Part shown: piece by piece, positions 59,868 to 64,000 of the stretch
Numbering within the stretch: position 1 is the stretch's first letter
Layout: each line of letters opens with the position of its first letter
DNA from: Aldehydirespirator sp963662645
Lineage (GTDB): Bacteria > Actinomycetota > Acidimicrobiia > Acidimicrobiales > Aldehydirespiratoraceae
Direction of reading: 5' to 3'
Length of the DNA: 64,000 nucleotides
Assembly (NCBI GenBank): GCA_963662645.2
Contig: OY759762.1
Location: 2,728,001-2,792,000 of the forward strand
Notes under the pieces: model-generated
Seen by the model: the letters and a program-made list of their open reading frames with translations, nothing else
The model's database searches: none
Told to the model about the DNA's origin: nothing
Translations under genes and position numbers: made by a program

Positions 59868-60518
59868 ATGGGCCCCGAAGCTGAGCGGAATCTTGTCCTG
59901 ACCGGGTTCATGGGCACCGGCAAGACCACGGTGGGGCGGATCCTGGCCGAACGCCTCGGCTGCGGCTTTGTCGACACCGACGAGGTGATCGAATCACGGG
60001 CCGGGCCGATACCGGGGATATTCGAGCGCGACGGCGAGGAGGCGTTCAGGGAGATGGAACGCTCGGTGGCCCGCGAGCTGGCCGGTCGTACCGGTCTGGT
60101 GATCGCCACCGGGGGCCGCATGATGCTTGACGGCGAGTGCGCGGCCTGCCTGGAGCCCGGGGCCGATGTCATCTGCCTCACCGCGAGCGCCGACACCATC
60201 ATCGAACGAATCGGCGACACTTCGCTCAGAGGCCGAGCGGATAGGCGAGCGAATCCGGTTCATACGGGCGAGGCCGTGGCCCGAGCGGCCCGTGAGCGCA
60301 GCGAACAAGAGCGGGAAACACCCCGCAGCGACGCGACAGGCCGTCACCTATCCGCGCTGCCCCTTAGGCCACTGCTGGCCGGCCCGGATGTCTCGGAGCG
60401 GGTGCGGGAACTCTTGGCCGGGCGGGCCGAGGGTTACGGCCGCTTCGCCTCGGTGGACACCGAGGGCCGCAGCGCCGAGGAAGTGGCTGCCGCGGTGATG
60501 TCGCTGCTCGGGCTATAA
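59868..60518 (+). CDS. aroK: Shikimate kinase with an insertion
   Basis: 216 residues; ordinary enzymes have about 170. NLVLTGFMGTGKTTVGRILAERLGCGFVDTDEVIE is the start of the P-loop and shikimate-binding region, FREMERSVARELAG and ATGGRMML follow. Around residues 115-165 an arginine-rich stretch (RGRADRRANPVHTGEAVARA) separates ADTIIERI from RPLLAG, in the region of the mobile lid. It phosphorylates shikimate in aromatic amino-acid biosynthesis. It is seven bases upstream of aroQ. Confidence 0.88.
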   Translation: MGPEAERNLVLTGFMGTGKTTVGRILAERLGCGFVDTDEVIESRAGPIPGIFERDGEEAFREMERSVARELAGRTGLVIATGGRMMLDGECAACLEPGADVICLTASADTIIERIGDTSLRGRADRRANPVHTGEAVARAARERSEQERETPRSDATGRHLSALPLRPLLAGPDVSERVRELLAGRAEGYGRFASVDTEGRSAEEVAAAVMSLLGL

Positions 60519-60525
60519 CTGCGCT

Positions 60526-60978
60526 ATGGCGCTAACGATCCTGGTAGTCAACGGTCCCAACCTCAACCTGCTGGGCGCCCGCGAGACCGATGTGTACGGC
60601 CATGCCACGCTAGACGAGCTGATGGCTGGCGTCACCGCCCATGCCGAGTCGCGGGGCGCGGCCGTGCGTCACCTGCAGTCCAACGCGGAGGGAGATCTCG
60701 TGGCGGCCATCCAGGCCGCCGCGGCCGGCGGTGAGGGCGCGGCCGACGGCGTTGTTCTCAACGCGGGCGCCCTGACCCACTACTCGATAGCGCTGCGCGA
60801 CGCCATCGCTGCGGTGGACGTGCCCGTGGTGGAGACCCACCTGTCGAACGTGTACGCCCGTGAGGACTTCCGCCACACGTCGGCAATCGCCGCGGTCTGC
60901 GCGGGGGTGATCACCGGTTTCGGCGCCACCAGCTACCGGCTGGCGGTCGATGCCCTGATCGACCTGCTGAGCGACTAG
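60526..60978 (+). CDS. aroQ: 3-dehydroquinate dehydratase, type II
   Basis: 150 residues. ILVVNGPNLNLLGARETDVYG with the catalytic tyrosine, QSNAEGDLVAAI, VLNAGALTHYSIALRDAI and ETHLSNVYAREDFRHTS with the conserved histidine are diagnostic. It removes water from 3-dehydroquinate in the shikimate pathway, the step two before the kinase. ATG 60526 gives the standard start. Confidence 0.95.
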   Translation: MALTILVVNGPNLNLLGARETDVYGHATLDELMAGVTAHAESRGAAVRHLQSNAEGDLVAAIQAAAAGGEGAADGVVLNAGALTHYSIALRDAIAAVDVPVVETHLSNVYAREDFRHTSAIAAVCAGVITGFGATSYRLAVDALIDLLSD

Positions 60979-61022
60979 AGCTGCGGTATCCGTGTTCGCG
61001 TGCGCAGTCGACTGAAGCAGCC

Positions 61023-62048
61023 GTGGCTGCCGATGTCGTGGTGCTGGAAGTGGATGGGCGCGAGGTGCGCGTCACCAATCCGGGCAAGGTATTCTTCTCG
61101 GCCCGCAGCGAGACCAAGCTCGACCTCGTCGAGTACTACCTGTCGGTGGCCGAACCCCTGATGCGGGCCATGGGAGGCCGGCCCGTGCTGCTGGAGCGTT
61201 ACCCGGACGGTGCGGGGGGCAAGTCCTTCTTCCAGAAGCGGGTGCCCAAGGGCGCCCCCGAGTGGCTCACCACCACGGTGGTCAGCACCCCCAACGGCAC
61301 GCTGTCCAATGCGATGGTGGCGGCCGATCTCGCCCATGTGGCCTGGGCCGTCAACATGGGCTGCCTCGGATTCCACGTCTGGCCCTACCTGGCCGACACC
61401 CCGGACTTCGCCGATGAGCTGCGGATCGATCTGGATCCCCAGCCCGGCATCGTCTTCGACCAGGTGCGGGAGGCGGCCCGCGAGGTGAAGGCCGCCTTCG
61501 ACGAGCTGCAGATGACCGTCTACGTCAAGACTTCGGGACGGCGGGGTCTGCACGTCTACTCCCGGTTGGCGCCCCGCTGGGATTCCTACGCGGTGCGGGC
61601 TGCCGCGGTGGCCCTGGCCAGAGAGATGGCCCGGCGCCGCCCCGACCTGATCACCGACGCCTGGTGGAAGGAGGAGCGGGGCCGGCGGGTGTTCATCGAC
61701 TTCAACCAGAACGCCCCCCACAAGACGGTGTTCGGGGCCTGGTCGGCCCGCCCCCGGGTCGGCGGGCAGGTGTCGGCCCCGATCAGCTGGGACGAGGTCG
61801 ACGATGTGCAGCCGGATGACCTGACCATCGCCACCGTCGGTGATCGGGTGGCCGAGATCGGAGATCCTTGGGTGACCATCGACAGTGAGCCCGCCTCGCT
61901 CGAACCGCTGCTGGAGTGGCACGCTCGGGACAAGGCGGCCGGACTCATGGACGCGCCCTGGCCTCCCGTCTACCCGAAGATGCCCAACGAACCGCCCAGG
62001 GTCGCGCCCAGCCGGGCCGCCCGCAGCACCGAGGAGAACCAGCGATGA
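61023..62048 (+). CDS. LigD-type DNA polymerase/primase domain protein
   Basis: 341 residues from GTG 61023. VTNPGKVFFSARSETKLDLVEYYL, HVWPYLADTPDFADELRIDLDPQPG with the catalytic acids, and VYVKTSGRRGLHVYSRLAP are the LigD polymerase core. Ligase and nuclease domains are absent, so in this organism the NHEJ functions are split. Such proteins fill gaps and add nucleotides during Ku-dependent end joining. Its TGA overlaps a micro-ORF that links it to the next gene. Confidence 0.9.
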   Translation: MAADVVVLEVDGREVRVTNPGKVFFSARSETKLDLVEYYLSVAEPLMRAMGGRPVLLERYPDGAGGKSFFQKRVPKGAPEWLTTTVVSTPNGTLSNAMVAADLAHVAWAVNMGCLGFHVWPYLADTPDFADELRIDLDPQPGIVFDQVREAAREVKAAFDELQMTVYVKTSGRRGLHVYSRLAPRWDSYAVRAAAVALAREMARRRPDLITDAWWKEERGRRVFIDFNQNAPHKTVFGAWSARPRVGGQVSAPISWDEVDDVQPDDLTIATVGDRVAEIGDPWVTIDSEPASLEPLLEWHARDKAAGLMDAPWPPVYPKMPNEPPRVAPSRAARSTEENQR

Positions 62049-62132
62049 AGCCCTGCGTGTCGATTGCCGGAGCGTCGCCGTGGCCCGACCGCAGCACCGA
62101 GGAGAGCCAGTGATGAAGCCCTGCCTGTCGAT
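62021..62132 (+). repeat. 44-base direct repeat at the ligD-like / oxidoreductase junction
   Basis: Bases 62021-62064 recur at 62089-62132 with three mismatches. Each copy has GAGGAGA followed by ATGAAGCCCTGC. Copy 1 overlaps the polymerase stop, copy 2 provides the oxidoreductase start. Confidence 0.9.
62045..62113 (+). other. Bridging micro-ORF between the LigD-type gene and the F420-type gene (22 codons)
   Basis: ATG 62045 overlaps the polymerase TGA (ATGA). The frame begins MKPCVS, like the next protein MKPCLS, and ends RSTEESQ, like the previous protein RSTEENQR. Its TGA at 62111-62113 overlaps the next start (GTG 62110 or ATG 62113). Confidence 0.55.
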
Positions 62133-63042
62133 GCACTTGGTCAACTTCGCGGCCGAGCCGCCCGGCGACTGGCGGCGGCTCTTCGACCTGGCTGCCGCCG
62201 CCGACCGGGCTGGTATCGGACGGTTGGTGGTGTCGGACCACGTGGCCTACGGCGAGCGCCTCGACCGCTACGCCGACCCGGCCCGGGGCGGCCTGGCCGG
62301 CGGCCGCCAGCCCACCGGCCCCGACGGGGCATGGCTGGAGCCGCTCACCGTGCTGGCCATGGTCGGAGCTAGGACCGAGCGGGTGCGACTGTGCCCGATG
62401 GTGCTGCTGGCTGCGCTGCGCCGGCCGGTTGTGCTGGCCAAGACGGCGGCCACCATCGACGTTCTCACCGGCGGACGCCTGGACTTGGGCGTGGGGGTGG
62501 GCTGGCAGCAGGAGGAGTACCAGGCTGCCGGCCTCGACTTTCGCGAGCGCGGACGGTTGCTCGACCACACCCTCGAGGTCTGCCACGCGCTCTGGACCCA
62601 GGAGGCGGCCTCTATGAGCGACGAGCACGTGAGCTTCGAGGACATCCATCAGATGCCCAAACCGACTGCCGGAACCGTGCCGGTGTGGGTCAGTGGCACG
62701 ATCAACGACCGGTCGATGGCCCGTCTGGCCCGCTACGGATCGGGCTGGATCCCGTGGGGCCCCCCCGGGCAAGAGATCGTGTCGGGGATTGCGGCCATGC
62801 GGGCCGCGGTGGAGACGCACGGCCGGGATCCGGCCGACATCGAGGTGACTGGACGGCTGCCCGTCGCAAGGGACCGCGACGGCAGCCCTCAGATCGGCCC
62901 TTCGATGGAAGCGGTGCCGGGCCTCATCGAGGCCGGGGTCACCGATTTCGGCCTCAGCGTGCAGCCGCCGCAGGGCGTCGAGCAGGCTGCGGAGTACCTC
63001 GCGCCGTGGGTGGAGGCCTTCGAGGCCGCGGCCGGAGCGTGA
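62113..63042 (+). CDS. F420-dependent luciferase-like oxidoreductase
   Basis: 309 residues. The LLM barrel is evident from RLVVSDHVAYGERLDRYADP, LCPMVLLAALRRPVVLAKTAATIDVLTGGRLDLGVGVGW, QQEEYQAAG and VPVWVSGTINDRSMARLARYGSGWIP. These proteins use deazaflavin F420 (or FMN) in redox steps; the substrate is unknown. ATG 62113 has GAGGAGAG upstream. Its own TGA is linked to the next gene by a 12-codon micro-ORF. Confidence 0.88.
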   Translation: MKPCLSMHLVNFAAEPPGDWRRLFDLAAAADRAGIGRLVVSDHVAYGERLDRYADPARGGLAGGRQPTGPDGAWLEPLTVLAMVGARTERVRLCPMVLLAALRRPVVLAKTAATIDVLTGGRLDLGVGVGWQQEEYQAAGLDFRERGRLLDHTLEVCHALWTQEAASMSDEHVSFEDIHQMPKPTAGTVPVWVSGTINDRSMARLARYGSGWIPWGPPGQEIVSGIAAMRAAVETHGRDPADIEVTGRLPVARDRDGSPQIGPSMEAVPGLIEAGVTDFGLSVQPPQGVEQAAEYLAPWVEAFEAAAGA

Positions 63043-63077
63043 GACGGATGCGCGAGACGGGCGTGAGGCGGGTGTGA
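63039..63077 (+). other. Bridging micro-ORF before the last gene (12 codons)
   Basis: GTG 63039 overlaps the oxidoreductase TGA; MRRMRETGVRRV ends in TGA at 63075-63077, overlapping the next GTG at 63074. The short segments GTGAGACGGATGCGC and GTGAGCGGCATGCGC are similar, again suggesting a copied start site. Confidence 0.45.
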
Positions 63078-64000
63078 GCGGCATGCGCAGCGGCCCTCGA
63101 AACCCGTTCCTGGCCGACAGCGGCAACGCCGTGGCCCACGGCCGCTGCGACCAGCAGGACAACACACCGGGGCGCGGCCCGGAGGGTCCGACCGAAGTCT
63201 TGTCGCCAGGCGACATCCAGTACGCGCCGCTCGGTCCCGGCCACTTCGGGGGTCTGATATCGGGGCGCTACCCCGACGGCCGCCGGGTCGTGTGGTCCAA
63301 CGGCCGCCAGACCATCGCCAAGCTCGACTACGACACCCTGGAAGTGCTGGCGACGCTGCCCACCGGCACCGAGCCGATCACCGAGCAGGCCGAACTCGAA
63401 GCGCTCGCGGCGGGGCTCGACGATCTCGACGGCGACGACGCCGTTACCCACGCGATAGGAATCGCGGCCCGCTTCATGACCGGACTCGACGGCATCTACT
63501 CGCTGCTCGACTGCGACCACACGCTGTTCCTGGGACGCAAGGACCACGCCGCGGCCTATGTCGAGACCGACCCTGAAGATCCGGCCAGCCCCATCGTCGA
63601 GCGGGACCGCTGGTACCGGCCCGACGGCATCGAGGGGAACTTCGTGGGGATGAACATCACCTTCGACGGCCGGCTGGTGATGACAACCGACCACGGCTGG
63701 GTGGTGTGCCTGGCCCGGGATTTCGGCGACTACGAAGCCGTCCAGCTGCCCGGAGCCGCCACCAACGCCGCCGAGCACTGCGCCCAGAGAGCGGCCCAGT
63801 ACGGCCACACCGGCTACGGCTGGGTGCGCACCAGCAGCTGCACCGGCGACGACGGAGGCATCTACGTCAGCTCGGTCGACACCGTCCACAAGGTGATCTG
63901 GACGGGGGAGCGGCTGTCGCTCGACCCCTCCGACGGGGCCTGGTCGGCCCGCTACCGCAACGGCGGCGGGGACGGATCGGGCACCACGCCCTCGCTGATG
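63074..64000 (+). CDS. Unrecognised protein, possibly beta-propeller-like, 3' end outside window
   Basis: 309 codons are open from GTG 63074 (ATG 63083 in frame) to the window edge. The protein contains repeated strand-turn patterns with DG and W residues (GLISGRYPDGRRVVWSNG, GMNITFDGRLVMTTDHGWVV, GIYVSSVDTVHKVIWTGE), as in propeller or PQQ-like proteins. No signal peptide is visible. Function unknown. The start is supported by the GTGA overlap with the preceding micro-ORF. Confidence 0.7.
   Translation, partial: MSGMRSGPRNPFLADSGNAVAHGRCDQQDNTPGRGPEGPTEVLSPGDIQYAPLGPGHFGGLISGRYPDGRRVVWSNGRQTIAKLDYDTLEVLATLPTGTEPITEQAELEALAAGLDDLDGDDAVTHAIGIAARFMTGLDGIYSLLDCDHTLFLGRKDHAAAYVETDPEDPASPIVERDRWYRPDGIEGNFVGMNITFDGRLVMTTDHGWVVCLARDFGDYEAVQLPGAATNAAEHCAQRAAQYGHTGYGWVRTSSCTGDDGGIYVSSVDTVHKVIWTGERLSLDPSDGAWSARYRNGGGDGSGTTPSLM

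Overview
The window is high-GC DNA with dense, often overlapping genes, many GTG starts, a leaderless promoter, an F420-type luciferase-like oxidoreductase and a stand-alone LigD polymerase domain. This points to an actinobacterium; the long acidic lipoprotein linkers and gene mix fit Acidimicrobiia, but no marker gene proves it. No rRNA, tRNA or CRISPR array was seen.

Layout. 1-5715: a BtuFCD-type importer followed by cobO, cobU, cobT and cobS, i.e. corrinoid uptake plus adenosylation and lower-ligand assembly. 5790-6572: an AIM24-like protein. 6603-21052 (minus): an aromatic catabolic block of hpaH-type hydratase, quinone oxidoreductase, LigB-type ring-cleavage dioxygenase, a P450 lacking the usual I-helix threonine, a LIV-type ABC importer with a fused permease-ATPase, an aldoxime dehydratase, a nitrilase, a divergent AraC regulator, a nitronate monooxygenase and an amidase, with a LuxR-type regulator (plus) at the end. 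22096-23739: an IS1380-family element. 23743-28516: FAH-family hydrolase (hpaG-like), hpaF, hpaE and succinate-semialdehyde dehydrogenase. Read together, 6603-28516 can take an aryl-acetaldoxime to an aryl-acetic acid and then through the homoprotocatechuate meta-cleavage route to succinate; the aldolase (hpaI) and a classical hpaBC hydroxylase are not in the window.

28691-42158: M20 and M29-like metallopeptidases, an Lrp regulator, a dipeptide-type importer with an aromatic amino-acid decarboxylase inside its operon, and PutA. 42220-47327: a short aldehyde dehydrogenase remnant, an aminotransferase, glnS, remnants of a type III restriction gene and another gene, and a leaderless AAA ATPase. 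47391-59722 (mostly minus): a second LIV importer in an operon with a ThDP enzyme, plus FAH-family hydrolase, thioesterase (plus), secreted protein, substrate-binding lipoprotein and acyl-CoA synthetase. 59868-64000: shikimate kinase, aroQ, LigD-type polymerase, an F420-type oxidoreductase and a truncated unknown gene.

The least expected structure is at gene junctions. In several operons neighbouring genes are not directly overlapped but joined by a 7-42 codon micro-ORF whose start overlaps the upstream stop and whose stop overlaps the next start (ATGA, GTGA or TGATG). Several micro-ORFs are visibly copies of the junction, beginning like the downstream protein and ending like the upstream one. 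Two families of intergenic palindromic repeats (four and five copies) are also scattered through the window.
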